Assembly (NCBI GenBank): GCA_023231365.1
Contig: JALNVO010000143.1
Location: forward strand, 1-7,130
Direction of reading: 5' to 3'
Source of the DNA: Fibrobacteraceae bacterium
GTDB taxonomy: Bacteria; Fibrobacterota; Fibrobacteria; Fibrobacterales; Fibrobacteraceae
DNA: 7,130 nucleotides
The translations under genes were made by a program, and so were the position numbers. Of this stretch, positions 1-5,427 are shown piece by piece (the first letter of the stretch is position 1; the number at the start of each line of letters is the position of its first letter). The notes beneath the pieces were generated by a model that searched no databases, had not been told where the DNA came from, and worked only from the letters and a program-made list of their open reading frames with translations.

Positions 1-449
1 ATTCCCAAAAGGATGCTCGCCGGGTTCCCGTAATTGAAAACGCTGCCGGGAATGCGGTTGAAGTGATAGTGAAAAAGGAAATCCAGAATTTTTTCTGGAG
101 GCAAATTTTTGAGAGTACTCATGGGAACGCAGTAGTCCAAGCTATGCGTGAGCAAATGGCGGACGAGGATGCTTTCTCTGTAATTTGTGCGCAACTCGGG
201 AATATAGTCAATGACTTTGTCGTCTAATCCGAGCTTCCCTTCGAGAATGCGTTTTAATGCAAGTGTCGACGTTGGACAGACTTTTGTGAGTGAAGCAATG
301 TCAAAAACAGAATCCCTGTGCGTTTCAAAAGGGAAAACTTTTGTCTTGCCATCTGGTAGAATGAATCCAGCGACAGCTTTTGAAAAAATTCCAGCGGCAG
401 CGGCTTTGCAGAAAAGATTCTGTAAGGATTCATCAAAGTTCGGCTTCAT
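1..449 (-). CDS. Beta-lactamase-fold serine hydrolase, N-terminal part (C-terminus beyond window)
   Basis: The first 149 codons of a minus-strand gene are present and the 3' end lies left of base 1. The translation has an SxxK motif (Ser53-Leu-Thr-Lys56 within FDIASLTK), the LLTHS block around residues 99-103 and a YxN-type motif Tyr140-Gly-Asn142. These mark the class C beta-lactamase / esterase / D-alanyl-D-alanine peptidase-like superfamily (PF00144), in which Ser53 would be the acylated nucleophile and Lys56 and Tyr140 the proton shuttles. The third motif (KTG or HxG) falls outside the window. The start at 449 is supported by GAGGT at 456-460, six bases upstream. No signal peptide is visible (MKPNFDESLQ), so the product is probably cytoplasmic and more likely an esterase or amidohydrolase-type enzyme than a secreted beta-lactamase. 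The substrate cannot be told. The gene is transcribed divergently from the Nudix gene. Confidence 0.85.
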   Translation of the reverse strand, partial: MKPNFDESLQNLFCKAAAAGIFSKAVAGFILPDGKTKVFPFETHRDSVFDIASLTKVCPTSTLALKRILEGKLGLDDKVIDYIPELRTNYRESILVRHLLTHSLDYCVPMSTLKNLPPEKILDFLFHYHFNRIPGSVFNYGNPASILLG

Positions 450-565
450 TTCGTGACCTCTAAAAATTATCCACCAAGATAGTTTTTTGGGTATGGATTT
501 TGATTTTAGAAAGCCAAAAGAGGAATGCAAAAGTAAAAAGAGTGGCCGATTTGTTCTATTTTATG

Positions 566-573
566 GCGAGGAG
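566..573 (+). promoter_or_regulatory. Ribosome binding site that sets the Nudix start at 580
   Basis: GCGAGGAG lies six bases before the ATG at 580. The in-frame upstream ATGs at 487 and 493 have no purine-rich site in front of them. The 31 extra residues they would add are basic and unlike the conserved start of the domain. Confidence 0.7.
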
Positions 574-579
574 AATTTT

Positions 580-1107
580 ATGGAAGAACAAATTGATGTC
601 TTGGATGCCCAAGGGCGGAAAACGGGCGAAATACGTTCTCGCAGGGATGTCCATAAATTTGGGCTGTGTCACAGAACCGTCCATATTTGGTTTATGGATA
701 AGGCGGGCCTCATTCTCTTTCAACAGCGTGCACACGACAAATTGAACAATCCGGGCTTGTTCGATACGAGTTGCGCCGGTCATATCTCTGCGGGCGATTC
801 CAGCTTAGATTCGGCTGTTCGCGAGATTCGCGAAGAACTGGGCTTAAAAAAGAATCCCGAGGATCTCAAATATCTCTTTGAAGCCAAACATGAAAGTATC
901 CTCAATGGCGGAACTTATCTGGATAATGAATTCTATGACACGTATGTCTCATCCATTTCGGATGAGGAGAAAAAGAGGCTCCGCCCGCAGCCACATGAAG
1001 TAGATGACTTCTATTGGTTTTCTAAAGAAGAATTTCGGAGAAGCTTGCTTTCGTCACCGGAAAAATTTGTGAGCCACCCAAAGGATTTCGATTATCTTTT
1101 GAAATGA
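580..1107 (+). CDS. Nudix hydrolase, IPP-isomerase-like / YfcD-like subgroup
   Basis: This is a 175-residue Nudix protein, a usual length for the family. The Nudix box runs from Gly67 to Leu89: G-x5-D-x7-REIREELGL, with Arg81-Glu82 and Glu85-Glu86 intact for Mg2+ binding. The first conserved Glu of the box is Asp73 here. The N-terminal EEQIDVLDAQGRKTG and the HRTVHIWF strand (31-38) are typical of the subgroup related to type I isopentenyl diphosphate isomerase, which includes YfcD-like putative hydrolases of nucleotide or other diphosphates. It is unlikely to be a true IPP isomerase, because the position of the catalytic Cys (just before Gly-His) is Ala66. The start at 580 follows a strong GAGGAG. 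A longer frame back to 487 is open but lacks a ribosome binding site. The stop codon abuts the stop of the convergent lipoprotein gene with no base between. Substrate unknown; probably cytosolic. Confidence 0.88.
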   Translation: MEEQIDVLDAQGRKTGEIRSRRDVHKFGLCHRTVHIWFMDKAGLILFQQRAHDKLNNPGLFDTSCAGHISAGDSSLDSAVREIREELGLKKNPEDLKYLFEAKHESILNGGTYLDNEFYDTYVSSISDEEKKRLRPQPHEVDDFYWFSKEEFRRSLLSSPEKFVSHPKDFDYLLK

Positions 1108-2511
1108 CTATTTGATTGCTGGAACGACAATCCAAGCTTTATTGCCGGGTTTTACGTTCACGGTATAGTCAAAGCGTTTGACTGCATTTCCATATTCGTT
1201 GGTGGCGATGACGCTTACTTTGTGCATTCCCGGAGCTGCAGGAAGGCGTGACATACGGATATCATTCGGGAGGAATAGTCCGACTCTCAAATCGGCCTGT
1301 TCCATTTGCGCTGCGGCGACATCGGTGCCGATGTTTGTAAGGAGGTTCAGCCAAACGTTATCTGTTTCCATAGCTTTTTTGGCTTCTTGGGCGGCAAATG
1401 TGCGCGTGGCAACTCGGATAGCTGTGCGGGTGAGCGTCGTGCTCTTTTCTTCGCTCAAATTCTTATCCAAGTTCTTGGAAATGTCCGCGACGACTTCCGG
1501 TTTGAATATTCCGGGATAGTCGTCAAGTTTGACCTCTAAATTGTGCACTTGAGATTTGATGCTTTTCCGTTCCGGGAGCGCAATGGTAATAGATACCGTC
1601 GTTCCTCCGCGTGCGGAAGTCGAAATTGCCGGAGCGGGGAGAGTAATGCTTTCGACTTTGCCGGTCTCGGCACTTTTTCCCATCAAGTTGAGAACGCCGC
1701 CGCGGACATACGTGCCGCTCAGCATCCATTCGCCAAGGATCGAGCTATGGCCTGCGTAGCCGACGACGATAACTTCTCCATTTGCATTCCGTGCCGCTTC
1801 AGGAGTTTGAACCGTTCCTGAATTTGGAAACTTGAGTGATTTAAGATCGTCTTCTCGGCCGCGTTGCTTGAGGTAGTCTGCGATGAATGCCTGCGCTTCA
1901 GCGGGCAATTTACAGGGGTCTTCTTCGTATGCTTGTGCTGTTTTGTAATAGGAAATGGCGGCATCATCTTTTTCGCCTTCCATATCGTAGACAATGGCGA
2001 TTAAGTAACGCAAAAAGCCAGCATCGTTTACTTTCTTATTGTTCTTTTGGTATAGCTGCTGCAAAGCGATATCCGCGGCGCGGACTTCGACGAGAGCTCC
2101 ATCGATATCCTTCATTGCGAGATAGTTGATGATGTTCATCTCGTAGAGGGCAAGGACTTCAAATGGCCGTGCCCGGTATGGGCGCATATTGTCGTTGGTG
2201 AGTATGGCAGCGGCTTCGTTCGATACGGAACGGGTGTAAAGGTCTTCGTAGACTTGCTTCGCTTTTTCAAATTCATCGGCGCTCTTTTCCCACTCGCCGT
2301 TGTAATGATAGAGCGTTGCAAGGTCAAAATGATAAAGGAACTCACTATTGGATCCGTAAAGGTCATCCTGTTTTTTGACGACCTTGTCGATGGCAGCCGG
2401 GAAACCGCCTTTTTCCAAAGGTTCTGAGAGTTCTTCGTAGCGCGTCATGGATTTATTAGCGCAAGCGACGAAGAAAATCGAAAGAGAGATCAGTAGAAAA
2501 AGGCGTTTCAT
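1108..2511 (-). CDS. COG3014-family lipoprotein with TPR-like N-terminal half
   Basis: The 467-residue protein starts with a lipoprotein signal peptide (MKRLFLLISLSIFFVAC), with the lipidated Cys at 17. The -3 residue is Phe, slightly off the usual Leu. Residues about 35-210 are helical and TPR-like: a YHYNGEWEKSADEFEKAK repeat-like segment, then the NDNMRPYRARPFEVLALYE block that I associate with the uncharacterised COG3014 family. The C-terminal half is beta-rich, with GEVIVVGYAGH near 245 and an Ig-like tail ending VKPGNKAWIVVPAIK. Members are often encoded next to LpoB-like proteins, as here: the lpoB-like stop lies 18 bases upstream, and a ribosome binding site (AAGGACT) sits inside that gap. 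The likely place is the periplasmic face of the outer membrane. The biochemical function is unknown; a role with LpoB in peptidoglycan synthesis is inferred from the neighbourhood only. Confidence 0.85.
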   Translation of the reverse strand: MKRLFLLISLSIFFVACANKSMTRYEELSEPLEKGGFPAAIDKVVKKQDDLYGSNSEFLYHFDLATLYHYNGEWEKSADEFEKAKQVYEDLYTRSVSNEAAAILTNDNMRPYRARPFEVLALYEMNIINYLAMKDIDGALVEVRAADIALQQLYQKNNKKVNDAGFLRYLIAIVYDMEGEKDDAAISYYKTAQAYEEDPCKLPAEAQAFIADYLKQRGREDDLKSLKFPNSGTVQTPEAARNANGEVIVVGYAGHSSILGEWMLSGTYVRGGVLNLMGKSAETGKVESITLPAPAISTSARGGTTVSITIALPERKSIKSQVHNLEVKLDDYPGIFKPEVVADISKNLDKNLSEEKSTTLTRTAIRVATRTFAAQEAKKAMETDNVWLNLLTNIGTDVAAAQMEQADLRVGLFLPNDIRMSRLPAAPGMHKVSVIATNEYGNAVKRFDYTVNVKPGNKAWIVVPAIK

Positions 2512-2529
2512 CGAAGAGTCCTTTTTTGA

Positions 2530-3141
2530 TTACATCTTCACTGCATCGCGGGACATATATTTCTTGATTTTCTTGTCGCCGATCCAGATGGTCTTGTGTG
2601 TCTGGATGTCGACGAGTTGGAGGTCAATCTGGTAGAATATGACTTGTTCTCCCCCGTCTTGGTCTACGATGGAGTTGAGGCTGCCGGTGAGCATCAAGTC
2701 AGCGCCGATTTCCTGGCCGGCTTCCTTGCGGGATTCTTCAGTGGCGTTGCCGGATTGGCTTGCAAGTTCTGCGCGGAGTTCGCCGCGTTCTTCCGCATTG
2801 GCGACAAAGTCTACCTTGCCGGAATTGATGAGTGCGCGTTCCATATCCTTGATGAACGTTTCTACGTTGATATGTTCGTGGCTCTTGTTGCGGACATCGC
2901 CAATGACCACCGTCGGGAGAGTCCCGTTTTTAGCCTGGAGAATTTTGTCGTACCAAGGACGGGCGATGCAGTCTTGGATCATTTCGTCGGCGACGAGGCG
3001 GGAGTCCGTATCGTTCCATTTTCCGGACAAATCTATGACGGAATCGGATTCAATGCGGGTGACCTTTTTGTTGTTGCTGGCACAGCCGATAAGCGCAACT
3101 GTTGCTACGCAGATGATAAGTGTATTAAGAATACGGGACAT
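2530..3141 (-). CDS. lpoB: LpoB-like penicillin-binding-protein activator lipoprotein
   Basis: The 203-residue lipoprotein has a lipobox Leu17-Ile-Gly-Cys20 followed by Ala-Ser, so an outer-membrane location is expected under the Escherichia coli sorting rule. The mature part shows the LpoB (PF13036, COG3417) signatures: DLSGKWNDTDSRLVADEMI (38-56), VVIGDVRNKSHEHIN, and the closing EIGADLMLTGSLNSI then YQIDLQLVDIQTHKTIW. In E. coli LpoB reaches through the peptidoglycan to stimulate the bifunctional synthase PBP1b. Here the partner enzyme is not in the window, and distant homologues may act differently. There is no long proline-rich linker after Cys20, so the reach is shorter than in enterobacterial LpoB. 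The start at 3141 has AGGGAGG at 3146-3152. It is the first gene of a two-gene operon with the COG3014 lipoprotein. Confidence 0.88.
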   Translation of the reverse strand: MSRILNTLIICVATVALIGCASNNKKVTRIESDSVIDLSGKWNDTDSRLVADEMIQDCIARPWYDKILQAKNGTLPTVVIGDVRNKSHEHINVETFIKDMERALINSGKVDFVANAEERGELRAELASQSGNATEESRKEAGQEIGADLMLTGSLNSIVDQDGGEQVIFYQIDLQLVDIQTHKTIWIGDKKIKKYMSRDAVKM

Positions 3142-3174
3142 AGAACCTCCCTAAAAGAGTGAATTGTTATGAAT

Positions 3175-3203
3175 AATATAGTAAACGGCTTTTGAATGTG
3201 CTA
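3175..3203 (-). promoter_or_regulatory. Possible sigma-70-type promoter of the lipoprotein operon
   Basis: Read on the minus strand, TATATT (3180-3175) makes a fair -10 box with a 17-base spacer to a poor -35 box TAGCAC (3203-3198). It would start transcription about 3168, some 27 bases before the lpoB-like start. The match is weak at -35, and the AT-rich surroundings make chance -10 boxes common. Confidence 0.3.
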
Positions 3204-3258
3204 TCGGTCGCTCTGTGTAACCGTTCATCGGAATAAATAGATTTTTTATACGGCTTTT
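3185..3258. repeat. 9-base direct repeat and AT-rich inverted repeat in the divergent control region
   Basis: ACGGCTTTT occurs at 3185-3193 and again at 3250-3258, 65 bases apart, both on the plus strand. Two bases further upstream (TA) also match. An 8-base perfect inverted repeat AATAAATA / TATTTATT lies at 3232-3239 and 3258-3265. The 154 bases between the divergent starts 3141 and 3296 must hold both promoters, so these repeats are candidate operator sites. A candidate plus-strand promoter is TTGAAT (3192-3197) with TGTAAC (3216-3221), spacer 18, which would overlap the first repeat. None of this is more than pattern recognition. Confidence 0.35.
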
Positions 3259-3295
3259 ATTTATTTTTAAGCAAGAAAAATCAAGGAGTCCTTTT

Positions 3296-3841
3296 ATGTG
3301 GAAAGCTCTATTTTTAATGCTGCTTCCGTTATTGGCTTTTGCCGGGGAAGGAACGAGTTCGTTTTCTCCATGGTCCAGCTATGGTTTGGAATTGGGCTCC
3401 GTTATGCCTGTCAATGATTCCTGGAATGAGGAAACCTCTGCATTTCTATATGGAAATTTTATTGCAAATTTTCAGGTACTTCCGATGATGAGCGTTACAG
3501 GGGATGCGGGATATGCATTCCCCGGGAATGGCTTTAATGTAAAGATTGGTTTGGAGCAGCAGCTCTTGTCCACGGACTTTTCTCCTTTTGTAGGAGGGAT
3601 GGCTGGCTTGGACATTGTTCCCGATGATGATCATGTTTCCAAGTTCAGTGATCGTGTAGGGCCTATTCTCGAAGCGAATGCCGGCCTTCTTTTCTTCAGA
3701 AATTCCTATTTTTCGTTCCGGCTCAAGGGCTCTTATCAGTGGACATTTGACAAGGAACTTGACCATGGTTGGGGTGTTTCGCTCGGGGTCCTTTTTGCCA
3801 ATTCACGTCCGGGCCTGAAGGCGATAGACGTCAGCAAATGA
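3296..3841 (+). CDS. Small exported outer-membrane beta-barrel-like protein
   Basis: The 181-residue protein has a clear Sec signal peptide with a hydrophobic core (LFLMLLPLLAFA) and a cleavage site after Ala-Phe-Ala16. The mature part alternates short aromatic and glycine-rich strands (YGLELGSVMPV, FSPFVGGMAGLDIV, GPILEANAGLLFF, YFSFRLKGSYQWTF, GWGVSLGVLFA) separated by polar turns. This pattern fits a six- to eight-stranded outer-membrane barrel of the OmpA/OmpW-like size class, but I recognise no named family. The ribosome binding site AAGGAG at 3283-3288 lies seven bases before the ATG. Its stop codon overlaps the start of the first Rrf2 regulator (ATGA at 3838-3841), so it is co-translated with that regulator and is probably under its control. 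Ligand and role are unknown. Confidence 0.7.
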   Translation: MWKALFLMLLPLLAFAGEGTSSFSPWSSYGLELGSVMPVNDSWNEETSAFLYGNFIANFQVLPMMSVTGDAGYAFPGNGFNVKIGLEQQLLSTDFSPFVGGMAGLDIVPDDDHVSKFSDRVGPILEANAGLLFFRNSYFSFRLKGSYQWTFDKELDHGWGVSLGVLFANSRPGLKAIDVSK

Positions 3842-4263
3842 AAATTTCAACGCGCGGTCAATATTCCCTGGAAGCCCTTCTATGTCTCGCCGTTTCTTCA
3901 GGCCATAAACCGCAGAGCATCCGTGCCATATCGGAACAGAGCGGAATTTCTGATGGTTATTTGGAACAACTTTTTATCCCATTAAAAAAGAAGGGCTTGG
4001 TTATCGGCAGCCGCGGTGTGCAGGGCGGCTATGCCTTGGCTAAGGATCCTTCTAGAATTTCGGCGGGCGATGTGCTCCGCGCTGTAGAAACTTCGCTCCA
4101 CCCGGTTCCGTGTGTGCAAGGTGGATACTGTAAAAGAGAGAAAATCTGCGCTTCCAGACGTACTTGGAAAACGATAGATTCCGCACTGGAAAATGTTTTG
4201 AATTCTGTAAAACTTTCGGATTTGATAATAGTTTATCGCGGGCTTTCCGGGGAGGTCATATGA
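3838..4263 (+). CDS. Rrf2-family transcription regulator with IscR-like cysteine triad
   Basis: The 141-residue protein begins MKISTRGQYS, the standard Rrf2 start. It has a winged helix-turn-helix (about 26-70, with ISDGYLEQLFIPLKKKGLV as the recognition region and GVQGGYALAKDPS as the wing). Cys92, Cys98 and Cys104 stand at the same residue numbers and spacing as the [2Fe-2S] ligands of Escherichia coli IscR. The fourth IscR ligand, His107, is Arg107 here. The NsrR [4Fe-4S] ligand Asp8 is Gln8. The protein should bind an Fe-S cluster through three cysteines and respond to iron, oxidants or nitric oxide, but the fourth ligand is unclear. The start at 3838 overlaps the barrel-protein stop. A start upstream at 3769 would only add residues translated from inside that gene. 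There is no strong ribosome binding site, so translational coupling is likely. Confidence 0.88.
   Translation: MKISTRGQYSLEALLCLAVSSGHKPQSIRAISEQSGISDGYLEQLFIPLKKKGLVIGSRGVQGGYALAKDPSRISAGDVLRAVETSLHPVPCVQGGYCKREKICASRRTWKTIDSALENVLNSVKLSDLIIVYRGLSGEVI
4249..4255 (+). promoter_or_regulatory. Ribosome binding site that sets the second Rrf2 start at 4260
   Basis: GGGGAGG lies four bases before the ATG at 4260, inside the end of the first Rrf2 gene. It decides for 4260 over the in-frame upstream start at 4164, and the MKISTKGRYG start of the family begins exactly here. Confidence 0.8.
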
Positions 4264-4694
4264 AAATTTCGACGAAGGGCCGTTATGGAATCCGCTTTTT
4301 AATAGACGTCGCGGAACAGGGTGCTGGGGCTCTCTGTACTCTTTCGGATATTGCAAAACGAGAGAGTATTTCCGAAGCTTATTTGGAACAAGTCGCTGTC
4401 GTTTTAAAGCGTTCAGGCTATATCCGCTCGGTAAAAGGCTCAAGCGGAGGTTTTATTTTGGCAAAGGATCCCTCGGAGGTCCGCATTGGCGAAGTCCTCC
4501 GCAATTTGGAAGGTGATCTGTCGGTAGTCGAAGCTCCGCTTCCCGGCAAGAAGGAATCTCTTTTTCGCCAAGCGATACGCGTGGGCTTTTACAATAAACT
4601 CGATAATGCAGTGAACGAATCTCTTGGCTCTTTTACTTTAGGATCGCTTATTTGCGGTGAAAAGAGCAAAACTGAGTATATGTACTATATTTAG
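4260..4694 (+). CDS. Rrf2-family transcription regulator lacking the cluster cysteines
   Basis: The 144-residue paralogue begins MKISTKGRYGIRFLIDVA and keeps the Rrf2 winged-helix parts: ISEAYLEQVAVVLKRSGYIRS and the wing SSGGFILAKDPSE. By eye about 34 of the first 87 residues match the preceding regulator without a gap, after which they diverge. The region where the first copy has Cys92-Cys98-Cys104 reads VEAPLPGKKES and has no cysteine. The only Cys residues are Cys26 and Cys132, so a classical Rrf2 Fe-S cluster is not expected. Cluster-free members such as CymR act through protein partners or small ligands. It starts within the stop of the first regulator (ATGA at 4260-4263). The pair probably came from an old tandem duplication. 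It may homodimerise, or heterodimerise with its neighbour; that is inference. Confidence 0.87.
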   Translation: MKISTKGRYGIRFLIDVAEQGAGALCTLSDIAKRESISEAYLEQVAVVLKRSGYIRSVKGSSGGFILAKDPSEVRIGEVLRNLEGDLSVVEAPLPGKKESLFRQAIRVGFYNKLDNAVNESLGSFTLGSLICGEKSKTEYMYYI

Positions 4695-4697
4695 TGC

Positions 4698-4799
4698 TTA
4701 CAACTGTTCGGTTTCAGGTTCACTTATTGTAGTACCCTTCACTATGTCTCGTTTGCCTTCATCGCCCAGTCGCTTTTCGCTCGGTCCCGGATGCGAAGC
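4698..4799 (-). other. Unexplained coding-like stretch, possible gene remnant or dispersed repeat
   Basis: The minus strand reads open for 33 codons (from Ala at 4799 to TAA at 4698-4700), directly after two in-frame stops and without an ATG. The peptide is strongly hydrophilic and natural looking: it begins ASHPGPSEKRLGDEGKRD and ends TTISEPETEQL. The DNA is richer in GC than the AT-rich bases right of it and contains an imperfect hairpin (GCTTTTCGC at 4770-4778 against GCGAAGC at 4793-4799). It could be the 3' end of a lost gene, part of a dispersed repeat of this genome, or chance. I do not recognise it with certainty and see no start codon or ribosome binding site that would make it a living gene. 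Confidence 0.3.
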
Positions 4800-4842
4800 C
4801 TATTACGGATAAGCTCTTAATCAATTAAATTGGAATTATAAG

Positions 4843-4868
4843 AAGTCTGCCTGTTGGCGGCTTTTTTT
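4843..4868 (+). terminator. Rho-independent terminator after the Rrf2 operon
   Basis: AAGTCTGCC, loop TGTT, GGCGGCTTT form a stem: five pairs next to the loop (one G-T), one mismatch, then three outer pairs. Seven T residues follow from 4862. It lies about 150 bases after the second Rrf2 stop and 65 bases before the sigma factor start. It separates the two operons, unless it acts as a leader attenuator of the sigma gene. Confidence 0.65.
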
Positions 4869-4932
4869 GTTTTTTACTTTTATCGGTAGCATTTTTTACT
4901 TCTCTGGGTGTTTAATAGGCATGAAAGGACCG

Positions 4933-5427
4933 ATGAATACGGGCAATTTTAAATTCGATTCTCTATACCGTACGTTTTCGCCGATGGTATTTCGCCGGTG
5001 CTTGGCTCTGCTTAAAGAGGAAGCTGAAGCATTTGACGTGATGCAGGAAGTGTTTGTGCGGGTGCTTACAAGGGAAGATTCGCTGGATTTGAATGCTCCT
5101 TCCAGTCTTTTGTGGACTTCGGCGACAAGGCTCTGCCTGAACCGGATCCGCGATAAGACGCGCCGTGGGCTTGTGGATTCGACGGATGCTCTTTTGCCGC
5201 AGATAGCGAATTTGAAGGATGAGTTCGACGGGTATGAACGCTCGAATATGTTCTTCCAATTGTTCTCCGGTGAACCGGTTTCTTCGCGGACGATTGCCGT
5301 ATTGCATTATGTGGACGGAATGACTCTAGAAGAAACGGCGAAGGAAGTCGGCCTTTCCGTGAGCGGAGTGCGAAAGCGCCTCGGCTCGTTACAGACAAAG
5401 CTCAAGATCCTGGAGGCGGTGAAATGA
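4933..5427 (+). CDS. ECF-type RNA polymerase sigma factor
   Basis: The 164-residue protein has the two-domain ECF layout. Sigma region 2 is at about 8-76 (FDSLYRTFSPMVFRRC, then FDVMQEVFVRVL at 34-45, the core RNA polymerase-binding and -10 segment). Sigma region 4 is at about 115-160 and ends in a helix-turn-helix, MTLEETAKEVGLSVSGVRKRL (the first residue is at 130). It directs RNA polymerase to promoters of its regulon. I prefer the start at 4933, preceded by AAAGGA at 4924-4929 although with a short three-base gap. ATG 4921 is an alternative with no clear site, and an in-frame TTG at 4867 lies in the terminator T-run. No typical GGAAC -35 box for autoregulation was found upstream. The stop overlaps the next start (ATGA at 5424-5427), which is typical of a sigma/anti-sigma pair. 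The ECF group cannot be named from here. Confidence 0.85.
   Translation: MNTGNFKFDSLYRTFSPMVFRRCLALLKEEAEAFDVMQEVFVRVLTREDSLDLNAPSSLLWTSATRLCLNRIRDKTRRGLVDSTDALLPQIANLKDEFDGYERSNMFFQLFSGEPVSSRTIAVLHYVDGMTLEETAKEVGLSVSGVRKRLGSLQTKLKILEAVK

Noticed and set aside
211..456. Plus-strand open frame of 81 codons near the left edge
   Set aside because: The opposite strand carries the SxxK, LLTHS and YxN motifs of a serine hydrolase in a continuous frame with a proper ribosome binding site.
466..471. Minus-strand GATAAT as -10 box of the serine hydrolase gene
   Set aside because: Transcription would start inside the ribosome binding site at 456-460, and no matching -35 box was seen.
487..579. Earlier start of the Nudix gene at 487 or 493
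   Set aside because: There is no ribosome binding site before these ATGs. The strong GAGGAG before 580 and the conserved start of the domain favour 580.
580..1107. Type I isopentenyl diphosphate isomerase
   Set aside because: The catalytic Cys position before Gly-His is Ala66. Cys65 is one residue off, so the protein is a Nudix hydrolase relative rather than the isomerase.
2596..3162. Long plus-strand open frames (188 and 171 codons) opposite the lpoB-like gene
   Set aside because: They are antisense shadows. The minus-strand frame has a lipobox and LpoB motifs, while these translations show no family pattern and lack a convincing ribosome binding site.
3982..4443. Minus-strand open frame of 153 codons across both Rrf2 genes
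   Set aside because: It runs opposite two well supported overlapping genes, and its translation has no recognisable domain.
4867..4932. Earlier TTG start of the sigma factor, which would add a hydrophobic leader
   Set aside because: The start codon lies in the T-run of the terminator, and the added residues (MFFTFIGSIFYFSG) are translated T-rich DNA, not part of an ECF sigma factor.
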